64,000 nt of DNA from assembly GCA_020048985.1 (NCBI GenBank), contig JAIFLR010000022.1, positions 1 through 64,000 on the forward strand, written 5' to 3'. Every line of letters begins with the position of its first letter. The stretch's first letter is position 1. The position numbers and the translations under genes were made by a program. Source of the DNA: Halobacteriovorax sp. GTDB taxonomy: Bacteria; Bdellovibrionota; Bacteriovoracia; Bacteriovoracales; Bacteriovoracaceae. The notes under the pieces are model-generated. The model was not told the origin of the DNA. It ran no database searches and worked only from the letters and a program-made list of their open reading frames with translations. This document shows, one piece after another, positions 37,957-47,643 of this stretch.

Positions 37957-38724
37957 TTATTTTTTATAAATAACCTCTGAGTCGTAATTCATTAAAGTAC
38001 CGTTATAAAGACTTAATGGATCCTGTAATGATTTTAAAACACGTTTTACGATAATGGTTGTTTGTTTAAACAGTTTCGCATTACTCAATTGATCCTCTTC
38101 TCTCCATGTGATCGGGAAGAAGGCTACTTTAGCATGATTTAAGTAGGCGTGAAAAAGCAGGAAAACATTAAAGGTTAAATCGTTAGGGAAATTCAAGTAT
38201 CTTTCATCTTTTAAGAATTTAGTTTGATAGACATTAAGTCCAGATCCCATGTCTGAAATAGAATCTCCGCATACCACGGAGCAGAATAAGTTTAACACTT
38301 TATTTCCAAAAATTCGGAAGTAAGAATAACCTTTTAAAGTCGAGAGGGCATGAAATCTTGATCCCAGAAGACAATCGTATTTATTATCATCTCCTCTTTC
38401 TAGAAAAGGAATTAGGTCTGCAATGTCGGCTTGATCATCACCGTGCAAAACGATGACGTGAGTGTATTCATTTTTAATGGCGTATTGAAAGGCTATTTTA
38501 TGCGAACCACCCAGACTATAATTGGACTTGTTTCTCAAAATGGTCACATTTTTCAAGTCTTGTTTCTTGGCCGCCTCGATGGCATTTTCGAGTGTATGGT
38601 CGGGACTCAAATTATCAATTATTAGTGTGTCGGCTTCTATGGCGGAAGCTTTGATTTTAGTAATCACTCTTCCTATCTGATTTTCGCAGCGGAAAGCGGG
38701 TATGAATATGAGTCGTTTTGACAT
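37957..38724 (-). CDS. Family-2-type glycosyltransferase (DPM1-like)
   Basis: IFIPAFRCENQIGRVI...DTLIIDNLSPDHT...VIVLHGDDQADI. Confidence 0.85.
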   Translation of the reverse strand: MSKRLIFIPAFRCENQIGRVITKIKASAIEADTLIIDNLSPDHTLENAIEAAKKQDLKNVTILRNKSNYSLGGSHKIAFQYAIKNEYTHVIVLHGDDQADIADLIPFLERGDDNKYDCLLGSRFHALSTLKGYSYFRIFGNKVLNLFCSVVCGDSISDMGSGLNVYQTKFLKDERYLNFPNDLTFNVFLLFHAYLNHAKVAFFPITWREEDQLSNAKLFKQTTIIVKRVLKSLQDPLSLYNGTLMNYDSEVIYKK

Positions 38725-38849
38725 GGGTTGATAGTATCAAGTGAAGAAAGAAATAGAAATAAAAGTATCGGGATTAATTGTCTCTTTTAGTCAGAAATTA
38801 ATTTGAGAATATTATTTATTCCGCCCCTCCAAATGTCCGTTAAGTAGGA

Positions 38850-41162
38850 ATGAAAAATCATTTTTTAGGTCACGCGTCTCTAACGGCTGAACAGCTCGCG
38901 TCTTTGGGTGGCAAGGCCCGCAATCTTCATGTGCTTAAATTGAATGGTTTTCAGGTTCCGGCCGGGTTTATTCTGCACGGGCCTGCCAGTAGTCTGGTAG
39001 AAGCAGTCAATGAGATTGGAGGCTTTCCCGTTGCTGTTCGTTCTAGTTGCTCAATGGAGGATTTGCCCAACGCAAGTTTTGCTGGTCTGTATGAAACATT
39101 TTTATTTGTAAAAGATCTTTCGGAACTTCAGAAAACAATAGAGCTATGTTTTGAATCAAAAAAATCATCCCGAGTGAAGGACTATCTGGAAACTAAAGGC
39201 ATAAGCGCTTCTCCTGAGTCTTTATCCATGAGCGTTTTAGTTCAGAAAATGATTGATCCATTAATGGCTGGTGTGCTTTTTACACTAAATCCAATCAATG
39301 GATTTGAAGAAGAGTTTTACCTTGAATATTGCCAGGGTGTGGGCGAAAGACTTGTTTCTGGTCATGTGACGCCTTCATCTTGTTCTTTTAATATTCAGAA
39401 AAACGCCATTGAATCAGAGTTCATCAATACAGAGAAAACAAAGATTGAACCACATCTTTTATCACAACTCATTCAAGAGTCTAAAAAAATTCAGGCTTTT
39501 TTTGGAACTCCACAGGATATAGAATGGGCGATTGATAAAAATAATCAATTGCATATTCTTCAATCCAGGCCTATTACAACATTTTCCTATCGAACTGATG
39601 TCCCAGAGATGACTAATGCGGATCTGAAAGATGGTGGTATCTCTGCCAGGGTTTGTACTCGATTTATGTATTCAGCTTACCGAAATGCGATGCAGGTCTC
39701 GATGGGGGAATATTTTAAAAAAATAAATCTTATTAAATCATCAGCAGATATAACATGGATTTATAACTATTATGGACGAGTCTATTGGAACGCTGGCGCA
39801 GTTAAAGAAGGTTTGAAGCGCATTCCAGGATTTAATGAAGAGGATTTTGACCGTGATCTAGGTATTCAAAAAGATTATGGTGCTCAAGGCCCACACAAAA
39901 CGAAGCTCTCAGCTTCTACTCTGCTAAATGCTATCCCTGTGGTCATTGGACTTCATAGAGAATTCAGCGATTGTGAAAAAATGGTCGAGCATTTTAAAGA
40001 TTTGTTTGAATTTAGGGACGAGCTATTTAAAGAGAGATTAAAAAGTATTCCTAGCATGAGTCGTGAGGCATTCCATGACTGGCTACTAGGCGTGATTCAA
40101 CTCCAGATTGTGACAGAACAGAATTACTTTCGTACCATTTATAATAATTCAAATTTTCAAACAGAATTTAAAACGGCATTAAAAAAAATCAAGACCTATC
40201 AAGCCGGGGATGAACTTGAATTAATGGGAAGTCTGGCAGCCGTTTCTCATTTAAATGTCCAGGAAGATTTGTCCGTGCTCGCGCAAAAAGCGGAACTCTT
40301 TGGCATTGGTTCTGATGCGTACTTAAAGCAAAGAGATATATTTCTTTCAATTCACTACCATCATGGTCCCGCCGAACTTGATATTACTGTTCCAAGGTGG
40401 GGAGAAAATAAAGAGTGGGTCGATGAGCTTGTTCGCTCTTTTACTCCCTCGCCCCATAAAAACAGTGTTGAATTTGATAAGACTGTCGCGCGGCTAGTGG
40501 GTGGGGCAAATTTTTTCACACGAAATCGATTCAAAAAAAATCTGAGCCGATCACGAAATTTTTTAATCATCAGAGAAGAGATGCGTGCGTTCTCTACCAG
40601 GGCCTATTATCTACTTCGGTTAGGTATGCTTGAACTTGGCAAACGCCTGCAGATCCCAGATGAAGAACTTTTTATGCTTGATCTTAATGAAGTGGCGCAA
40701 ATCATAAGCTCAAATAAATTCGAGTTACCTGATTTGAAAGAGCGCCTAACTCACTACAACGCTTATCGTGGGTTCGTGTCGCCCAATGATTTTGGAGGGA
40801 CTATACTTCAGTCAACCGGCGCTATGGAGGCAGGAGCCTTTAAAGGAATTGGTTGCAGTTCAGGGGAGTTCACAGGACGGGCACGAGTCATTCTTGATAT
40901 CCATAAAACGGGTGCATTAACTAAAAATGAAATCCTCGTAACGCTATTTACTGATCCTGGTTGGACTCCCGTTCTGGCGCGGGTAGGTGGAGTGATAACT
41001 GAAGTAGGGGGTCTTCTTTCCCATGCAGCAGTGATCGGCAGAGAGTATGGGATACCAGCAATTTTAAACGTTAATGGCGCCACCAGGCTCATCAAAGATG
41101 GCAGCCTTATCAGAATAAATGGAAAAACGGGACTGATTGAAATTCTAGAAGAAAGTCCTTAA
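38850..41162 (+). CDS. PEP synthase/rifampin-phosphotransferase-like dikinase (copy A)
   Basis: LGGKARNLHVLKLNGFQVPAGF; VAVRSSCSMEDLPNASFAGLYET; swivelling His GGLLSHAAVIGREYGIPAIL. Confidence 0.8.
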   Translation: MKNHFLGHASLTAEQLASLGGKARNLHVLKLNGFQVPAGFILHGPASSLVEAVNEIGGFPVAVRSSCSMEDLPNASFAGLYETFLFVKDLSELQKTIELCFESKKSSRVKDYLETKGISASPESLSMSVLVQKMIDPLMAGVLFTLNPINGFEEEFYLEYCQGVGERLVSGHVTPSSCSFNIQKNAIESEFINTEKTKIEPHLLSQLIQESKKIQAFFGTPQDIEWAIDKNNQLHILQSRPITTFSYRTDVPEMTNADLKDGGISARVCTRFMYSAYRNAMQVSMGEYFKKINLIKSSADITWIYNYYGRVYWNAGAVKEGLKRIPGFNEEDFDRDLGIQKDYGAQGPHKTKLSASTLLNAIPVVIGLHREFSDCEKMVEHFKDLFEFRDELFKERLKSIPSMSREAFHDWLLGVIQLQIVTEQNYFRTIYNNSNFQTEFKTALKKIKTYQAGDELELMGSLAAVSHLNVQEDLSVLAQKAELFGIGSDAYLKQRDIFLSIHYHHGPAELDITVPRWGENKEWVDELVRSFTPSPHKNSVEFDKTVARLVGGANFFTRNRFKKNLSRSRNFLIIREEMRAFSTRAYYLLRLGMLELGKRLQIPDEELFMLDLNEVAQIISSNKFELPDLKERLTHYNAYRGFVSPNDFGGTILQSTGAMEAGAFKGIGCSSGEFTGRARVILDIHKTGALTKNEILVTLFTDPGWTPVLARVGGVITEVGGLLSHAAVIGREYGIPAILNVNGATRLIKDGSLIRINGKTGLIEILEESP

Positions 41163-42335
41163 GGCCATACCAACGTCAGTTGTGACTAACTTCTGGGCCG
41201 GGTTTTCAATCGTGTCACCCTTGGCCAGAGGAATATAGGCAAAAATCTCGAATTCAGTACTGTGCCCAAGATCTATTTTATTTTTGGTAATGAAATAGGT
41301 AAATCCAGATTTAAGATCATTAACAACTGTTCCACCTAATTGCACCAGAGGGTGGATGTCATATTGTGCGGCGATTGCCAGAAAATATTCAATTGGAAGG
41401 AAGCGATCATTAATTGAACCTGCGGTTACGTACCGATTTTGTTTTTGGTAACCTGATTCACCTCTTAGATGAAAAGTGTTACTTAATTGCTGGTCATAGC
41501 CCAGCAGTACATCCCATAAAGGATGTGATTCTGTATCATCAGTATAATCTGTTTGGTAAAGTGTCTGCATAAAGAGCATTGCTTCAGAGAAACTGTACTC
41601 TAATTGACCACCAAGTTTATGTCGGTTTTGGTCTTCTCCGATAACGAAATCTGCCTGGAAATCATTCGTCACTTGATATTCACCATGGGCCCAAAGAGTT
41701 CGATCTATTTGCCCCTCATAACCTTCTAGGCTTTTATCACCAAGAAAATAAAAATCTACAGTGTATTTATCGTTAACAAAAAAAGTGAAATTAAGTCCAT
41801 CATTCCCCTGTGCCACCTGAGAAATAGAGGTCAAGGCAGTTGGCTGATTAAATGGATTGATGGGATTGAAGACTTCACCCAAACCATAATTAATATAGAT
41901 TCTTCCTGCCATGAAACGATTTTCATCATAGTCCCATTCGTAATACAGTTTATTCAAAATGTATTCAGTTCGGTAGTTTTCACCTTCCTCAATGTGTTGG
42001 AGCTTGAAAACATCTCTTGCCACTAACTTGTTGGGATATGTATAGATAATTGGCGCCAGGTATGGAGCCTCATAAAGATCTGATCTGCTGTGTCTGCCAA
42101 AAAGATTGGCCTCTAATTTTGAATTTTTAAATTTAACTTTTCCATTTAAATTACCATAGACGAGGTAAAAATCTTCTTCGTCCCAATTCTGGGCTAGATC
42201 TTCTTTTGCCAACTCATTGTTCCAGGAATGCCTGCCCTGGACTTCCATGTTACCTGAAACTTCGCTGTCAATTTTCGATTGTGACCAGCCCTGAAGACTT
42301 TGCAAAAGAATAAATAAGCAAAAAAATGATTTCAT
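41145..42335 (-). CDS. Outer-membrane beta-barrel-like protein
   Basis: Signal peptide; alternating strands; terminal VGMALRTFF. Confidence 0.6.
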   Translation of the reverse strand: MKSFFCLFILLQSLQGWSQSKIDSEVSGNMEVQGRHSWNNELAKEDLAQNWDEEDFYLVYGNLNGKVKFKNSKLEANLFGRHSRSDLYEAPYLAPIIYTYPNKLVARDVFKLQHIEEGENYRTEYILNKLYYEWDYDENRFMAGRIYINYGLGEVFNPINPFNQPTALTSISQVAQGNDGLNFTFFVNDKYTVDFYFLGDKSLEGYEGQIDRTLWAHGEYQVTNDFQADFVIGEDQNRHKLGGQLEYSFSEAMLFMQTLYQTDYTDDTESHPLWDVLLGYDQQLSNTFHLRGESGYQKQNRYVTAGSINDRFLPIEYFLAIAAQYDIHPLVQLGGTVVNDLKSGFTYFITKNKIDLGHSTEFEIFAYIPLAKGDTIENPAQKLVTTDVGMALRTFF

Positions 42336-43078
42336 TAATAGTCCGTTAAGTTCTTATGGGTGAAGTGGTCAGATTTAAAGTTCGTTTTAAATGACAAGTT
42401 TTTGTAATGAATGGTGGTCTTTTTATTTTTGTCATCCTGGGGTTGCATCACCCAATTGGTGGGCACCTTGTGGCCATCAAACGTTTTGATATCATCGAGA
42501 AATAAAATCCGCTTTAACTTATTTTGTTTGTCAAAGTAGTGATACTCCCTAGGAAGACAATCCACTGGGGATGCGTAGGTAATAATTTTAGGCCACATAA
42601 CCTTGGCGTCACTCTTGGCAGTGTTTTCGATCACTCGATAGGTAGTTGCACCTTTCTTTAGGTCGGCCAGAAATTTATGACTATAATCTTCTGCCATAGA
42701 TGAGGCTTTTAAAATATCATCGTTCGTAAAATCAGATCCCATCCAACTGGCCAGGAGCATAGAGGATGAAACAGCTACTTTACGTTTAAGTTTAGGAAAG
42801 TAATTCCACATATTATTTTCTATGCGTAAAGTTCGGATGCCCTTTTCTTTTGCAGGGGACTTAATTGTGCTTAAGGCGAGTTTTTTTCCCTCTACATCAG
42901 ATTCAATCTCAAGAGTTCTCTCCCAGTTAGGTGTCTTAATAGACATAACGATTTCAGCACGAGACCTATCACCGCGCATTTGTTTTTCAGCAAATTTCGC
43001 CCATTCCTCAGCATTATTAGAGTTCGAGCCGATTGCCAGACATAAGACAATATCTTTTCTGAAAAGTTTTTTAAACAT
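42335..43078 (-). CDS. LolA-like outer-membrane lipoprotein-sorting protein
   Basis: NWERTLEIES...MWNYFPKLKRKVAVSSSMLLASWMGSDFTNDD pattern typical of the family. Confidence 0.75.
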   Translation of the reverse strand: MFKKLFRKDIVLCLAIGSNSNNAEEWAKFAEKQMRGDRSRAEIVMSIKTPNWERTLEIESDVEGKKLALSTIKSPAKEKGIRTLRIENNMWNYFPKLKRKVAVSSSMLLASWMGSDFTNDDILKASSMAEDYSHKFLADLKKGATTYRVIENTAKSDAKVMWPKIITYASPVDCLPREYHYFDKQNKLKRILFLDDIKTFDGHKVPTNWVMQPQDDKNKKTTIHYKNLSFKTNFKSDHFTHKNLTDY

Positions 43079-43760
43079 TATGCACCCTCGATTCACTGAT
43101 TTGACCGTCCTTAACGTAAAGGACAGTGCGAACTTGATCTATTAAACGCTGATCATGAGTTGAAAAGATAAACGTTAATTTAAATTCTTTATTTAATTTC
43201 AAAAAGAGTTCTATGATTTCTTGAGCTGTTTTTGAGTCCAGGTTTGCTGTTGGCTCATCTGCCAGAATCAGCTGTGGCCTTCCTGCGATGGCGCGGGCAA
43301 TTGAAACCCGCTGTTGTTGTCCTCCAGAGAGTTGGCTCGGAAATCGATTTCCCAACTTCTCCAAACCAACCTGAGTAAGGGCCCATTCGACTCTTTCTTT
43401 TATTTCTTTTTTACTGAACCCCTTCAGTTGGAGGGGAAATTCTATATTTTCAGCAGCAGTCAAAATAGGCAGAAGTTGGTAGTCCTGAAATACAAATCCC
43501 ATATAGTCAAGTCGATGCTTTGTCCTCTCTTCAAGAGACATTGAAGTAATATCCTCTCCCCCGTGCTTTAGAGAACCCGCCGTGGGAAGTATTAAGCCTG
43601 CAATTAAATTGAGAATAGTGGTCTTTCCCGAACCTGAAGGACCAACCAATGCCATAAATTCAGCTTCTGGAATTTTAATGTTTACGTTTTTTGCTCCGTA
43701 GACCTTAATCTCCTCGGAGCTTTCGTAGACTTTATCTACATGTGAAAGTTCAAACTGCAT
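43071..43760 (-). CDS. ABC transporter ATP-binding protein (LolD/MacB-like)
   Basis: [39 protein letters not shown]. Confidence 0.92.
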   Translation of the reverse strand: MQFELSHVDKVYESSEEIKVYGAKNVNIKIPEAEFMALVGPSGSGKTTILNLIAGLILPTAGSLKHGGEDITSMSLEERTKHRLDYMGFVFQDYQLLPILTAAENIEFPLQLKGFSKKEIKERVEWALTQVGLEKLGNRFPSQLSGGQQQRVSIARAIAGRPQLILADEPTANLDSKTAQEIIELFLKLNKEFKLTFIFSTHDQRLIDQVRTVLYVKDGQISESRVHNV

Positions 43761-44958
43761 TCTTGCTCCTGCGAATCACTCTGATTAAAGGGTAAATCAT
43801 GGTGAGTATAAGAAAAAAATAAATCATCAAAGGTACTTGCCAATAATATTGTGGAACTGAGTAGATCCTGACTAGTGGGGCTATGGTTATCCCCCCCATT
43901 ATGATGGGTTTGCCGCCAGTGAAGATCTCAATATTGATTGGGTAGTAGTTGAAATAGGTCGTTGCTGCGAAGCCAAGGAGGGCGCCTATGAAGACAGCAA
44001 TAGTTCCCATCACAAAGACTTCAACCATGAGTGAGGCCGTAATCCAGCTTGTCTGAGCACCTATGATGTTCAGACTTGTAAATTCCTGTTCTCTTTCAAA
44101 AAAAGTAATCATCAGCGTATTGGATAGACCAAGACTGACTACTACTACAATGATAATACTTACTATCCACGTGAAATTATCAATAAACCTCACTGAAACA
44201 CCAATCTCAGGAAGAAGTTCTGTCCATTTAGATATTTCATGATTTTTTAGGGATAAAGGGATCTCAGAATCCATATCAAAGCTGACCCGTTGGTGGTATT
44301 TCTCCAATGGCATTGCCAGTAATTCCTGCGCTGATTGTAATTGGGTAAAGGCCAGGGATTCTTCCAGATCGCCCCCACCAAAATCAAGGACACCGACGAC
44401 TGTGAAGAGGTCATTGGCAATTGATCCGTCAATTGCCTGGCCAACTGTTGCGACTTGTTCTCCGACTTTGACGTTTATTCTTTTCGCAAATTTTTTACCT
44501 AAAATAATTTCTTTGTCGCCGGCTTCAGCTAAAAAACGGCCTTCTGATATTGCTTTATAAAGAGTAGAGATTTTCTTTTCTTTCACAACATCGAGACCTG
44601 TTAGAAGCACTCCAAGAGTTTTTTTCTCTCCTGAAATGAAGACTGGGGCATTCACTCTTTTTGTAGAAAGTTGAATAAGGTCTTTTTCTTCAAGTTCAGC
44701 ATCGGACATAGTCTTATAGAGGTTAAATTCTTTCTTGTTGTGATCATCATAAAAGTCAGGATGAGTGATGTGGTAATTTCCTGCATACTGCGAAAGGAAT
44801 TCCTTCATCATTTCTTTAGAGCCGGAGTTTGCGAAGTTTAAATCCCAAATAATGAATCCACAGCCCAGGCTTAAACTCAAAATCATTATGAGCGTGCGCC
44901 TTGGAACTCTAAAAAGATTTCGGTAACTGAATTTTACAAGGTAAGCAAAACCACTCAT
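43750..44958 (-). CDS. FtsX/LolC-like ABC permease
   Basis: N-terminal TM, large periplasmic domain, LGLSNTLMITFFEREQEFTSLNIIGAQ motif. Confidence 0.85.
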   Translation of the reverse strand: MSGFAYLVKFSYRNLFRVPRRTLIMILSLSLGCGFIIWDLNFANSGSKEMMKEFLSQYAGNYHITHPDFYDDHNKKEFNLYKTMSDAELEEKDLIQLSTKRVNAPVFISGEKKTLGVLLTGLDVVKEKKISTLYKAISEGRFLAEAGDKEIILGKKFAKRINVKVGEQVATVGQAIDGSIANDLFTVVGVLDFGGGDLEESLAFTQLQSAQELLAMPLEKYHQRVSFDMDSEIPLSLKNHEISKWTELLPEIGVSVRFIDNFTWIVSIIIVVVVSLGLSNTLMITFFEREQEFTSLNIIGAQTSWITASLMVEVFVMGTIAVFIGALLGFAATTYFNYYPINIEIFTGGKPIIMGGITIAPLVRIYSVPQYYWQVPLMIYFFLILTMIYPLIRVIRRSKNAV

Positions 44959-46187
44959 GGTGCAACCTCAAGCTTTTTTAATGTTCGATGAATTGCCCAG
45001 AGGTAGCTAATGGTCAGAACAATAATTACAAAAATAAAGGTAACGAGGAGTTGTTCGACGGTTAATTGTGGGAAAATTACGTTTGGAAGTTTAATTCCTG
45101 CCCTTTCAATTGAAACACCCTTGTTTAGAAATCTAAAATCGACTCCTGTATAAGACTGAATTCCAATGATGACAATTAAGAACACGCTGGAGAGGACCCC
45201 GGAAGATATGATCATTTGAATTAACTCAAAAATACCTATTTTCCAAAACTTTCGACTGGAAACTCCCAGGATGTTTAACATTTTGAGTTCTTTTAAGCGC
45301 TCCTGCCAAAGCATCTGAACTGGAGTCAGAATTGTCATAGTGATGGTCATACCAATAATCAGAAAAAAGAATCTGATCATTCCATCGTGGAATTCAAGAA
45401 CTACCGCCATTTCAGGATTGAGATTTTTCCAGGTTTTAAAATCGAGGTTAGTCGTTTTTATCCTCTGCGAAATTACCGGCCCGTCTTTTAGACCGTTTGC
45501 CATGATTACAATACGATTGAATAAGATTGAGTTTTTATCTTCATTAAAGAAAAGTTTTTGCCACGTTTTTTGGTTGATGTAGACGTATCTTTTTTCAAAA
45601 GCATTACTGCTGAATTTGTAGATACCCTTTATGAGCAGTAACTCCGACCTCAGCTCGCCTTTCACGTCCTGGTAGTTTAAAACGATTTGGTCACCGACTT
45701 TAAATAAAAAAAGCTTCGCTAGCTCCTGCCCAATAAGAACCGTCCCCTCATCATTAGTTTCAATGAAGCTTCCCTCTTTAATCCTCTTATGAATAGGTAG
45801 AAAGGTTTGATGCAGGGGAGGATGTATGCCAATGACTGTCAGGCCAGTAGACCCCTCAGGAGTGGATATATTTCCATCCAAAACGAGTTCCGGTGAATAA
45901 CTTTTTATAGGTGGGGTCAAAAGTTTCGAATAGGAATCAAAAGCTAAAGGTGTCGAACTATCTGTAGACTTTGAATAGTTCAACTCTTGAAGTTGAAAAT
46001 AACCAGTGTTTGTGCTTACAACGGCTTTTTCTATTTGATGGTTGAGGCCATCAAAAAATGCGACTACCCAGACAGCAATAAAAACCGCTAAAGAAACGGA
46101 AAAGCCGATAAAAAAACTTCGACCAGAATTTCGTCGAATGCTTTTCCAGGCAAATTTGAAAAGATATGAATTTTCGTCATTCAGCAT
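44955..46187 (-). CDS. FtsX/LolC-like ABC permease
   Basis: Same topology; QERLKELKMLNILGVSSRKFWKIGIFEL. Confidence 0.85.
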   Translation of the reverse strand: MLNDENSYLFKFAWKSIRRNSGRSFFIGFSVSLAVFIAVWVVAFFDGLNHQIEKAVVSTNTGYFQLQELNYSKSTDSSTPLAFDSYSKLLTPPIKSYSPELVLDGNISTPEGSTGLTVIGIHPPLHQTFLPIHKRIKEGSFIETNDEGTVLIGQELAKLFLFKVGDQIVLNYQDVKGELRSELLLIKGIYKFSSNAFEKRYVYINQKTWQKLFFNEDKNSILFNRIVIMANGLKDGPVISQRIKTTNLDFKTWKNLNPEMAVVLEFHDGMIRFFFLIIGMTITMTILTPVQMLWQERLKELKMLNILGVSSRKFWKIGIFELIQMIISSGVLSSVFLIVIIGIQSYTGVDFRFLNKGVSIERAGIKLPNVIFPQLTVEQLLVTFIFVIIVLTISYLWAIHRTLKKLEVAP

Positions 46188-46198
46188 ATAATCTTCTT

Positions 46199-46759
46199 AT
46201 GGCTTCCACTTTAATTAGTATAGATGACATTCAACGGATTTTGCTTTTGGCATTGCCCCTCGTAATTGGAGGCATTTCCCATATGATTGTCGTAAAGACT
46301 GATATCTTATCTTACTTTAAGAAACCGATTCATCATAGATGGTTTGGGACGAACAAAACTTGGCGTGGATTTTTGATCATGCCTGTGGCGACCTGGCCGG
46401 GCATTCACGTTGCACAGAGCATCGAGAAATTGTTAGATTTAAGTACTCCACTATTTGTTGGAAGCTCCAGTTTATTTTTGGCCTTCATTTTGGGGACAGC
46501 CTATTGCCTGGCCGAGCTCCCCAATTCCTTCCTTAAAAGACGACTAGGCATAAAAGAAGGGATGACCTCAGATAAATTCAAAATATTATTTATCATTTTA
46601 GACCAGGCCGATTCCGCTATTGGGTGCCTAATCGCCTACAAATTGTACTTGAATATCCCCTGGAATATCTTTTGGGGCACAATTGTCTTTGGGACTGGCA
46701 TTCATCTTTTTTTTAACGTCCTTCTTTATGGCCTCAAAATTAGAAAAAACCCCTTTTAG
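46199..46759 (+). CDS. CDP-archaeol synthase-like/CDP-alcohol cytidylyltransferase-like membrane protein
   Basis: HHRWFGTNKTWRGFLIMP; SFLKRRLGIKEGMTSD; LDQADSAIG; ATG 46199. Confidence 0.7.
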   Translation: MASTLISIDDIQRILLLALPLVIGGISHMIVVKTDILSYFKKPIHHRWFGTNKTWRGFLIMPVATWPGIHVAQSIEKLLDLSTPLFVGSSSLFLAFILGTAYCLAELPNSFLKRRLGIKEGMTSDKFKILFIILDQADSAIGCLIAYKLYLNIPWNIFWGTIVFGTGIHLFFNVLLYGLKIRKNPF

Positions 46760-46767
46760 GAAAACCT

Positions 46768-47643
46768 ATGCTAAAGCGGCTTGCAATTTATTTAAATGAA
46801 ATGTTTCCAATCACGTCGTTTATTGGAACACTCCTAACAGCTTTTGCTATACAGCTTTCCTACCTTCGACTATTTTCCAATCCAACCAAATTCCATTACC
46901 AAATGTTACTGTCTGGGATCGTCATCACTGCCGTGACTCTACTGATTCGAATAATGGATGAATTCAAAGATTTTGAGGACGATAAGAGAAATTTCCCTAA
47001 TCGACCATTGCCCTCCGGCAAGGTTCACAGTTCAGACTTGAAAGTATTGGCCTTTGTATGTGTAGCCCTAATACTCTTGCTTAGTCTGACGAGCATAAAT
47101 CTTTTTATCTTTTCGCTTATAACTCTTGGGTATACGCTCCTCATGCTCAAATGGTTTTTTATAGAAAATAAAATGCGCCAGAGCCTTCCTCTTGCTTTTT
47201 TATCTCACCACCCGATTGTTATTTTTAATGTGGTCTATTTACTACTGGGAATGATTGAAACTTTTAGTGATCTAGATTGGAGTAAAGCGTACCTAGTTCT
47301 TCCAGTTGCTCTCATTTTTACTAACTGGGAAATCGCCAGAAAAATTCGATCTCCAAAGGATGAGACGGCCTATACAACCTATTCAAAAATCTGGGGACCG
47401 AGAGTCGCTATAGCTGTCAGTATCCTATTGCAAATGGCCTATACGACGTCGGTGAGTTTGATTTTTATTCATTTAGGAACTCCGGTATTTCTTAGGACGG
47501 TCTTTCTCGTTTTTATGCTCATCATGATGATTCCTTCTGCCCGTTTTCTTATAGACCTGAAGTTTAAGGCACCACTTAAGACCAATGCTGAAAGCCAGAT
47601 ACTGTTAATTCTAGGGTTTTTGGTTGCAGCATGCTTTTTATGA
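46768..47643 (+). CDS. UbiA-family prenyltransferase
   Basis: IRIMDEFKDFEDDKRNFPNRPLPSGKV Asp-rich motif; multi-TM. Confidence 0.75.
   Translation: MLKRLAIYLNEMFPITSFIGTLLTAFAIQLSYLRLFSNPTKFHYQMLLSGIVITAVTLLIRIMDEFKDFEDDKRNFPNRPLPSGKVHSSDLKVLAFVCVALILLLSLTSINLFIFSLITLGYTLLMLKWFFIENKMRQSLPLAFLSHHPIVIFNVVYLLLGMIETFSDLDWSKAYLVLPVALIFTNWEIARKIRSPKDETAYTTYSKIWGPRVAIAVSILLQMAYTTSVSLIFIHLGTPVFLRTVFLVFMLIMMIPSARFLIDLKFKAPLKTNAESQILLILGFLVAACFL

Noticed and set aside
40808-41095. 95 aa antisense ORF in the dikinase C-terminus
   Set aside because: Antisense shadow of a conserved catalytic domain.
46199-47643. Claim that this bacterium makes true archaeal ether lipids
   Set aside because: CDP-archaeol-synthase-like and UbiA members alone are insufficient; no GGGP synthase or reductase is visible in the window.
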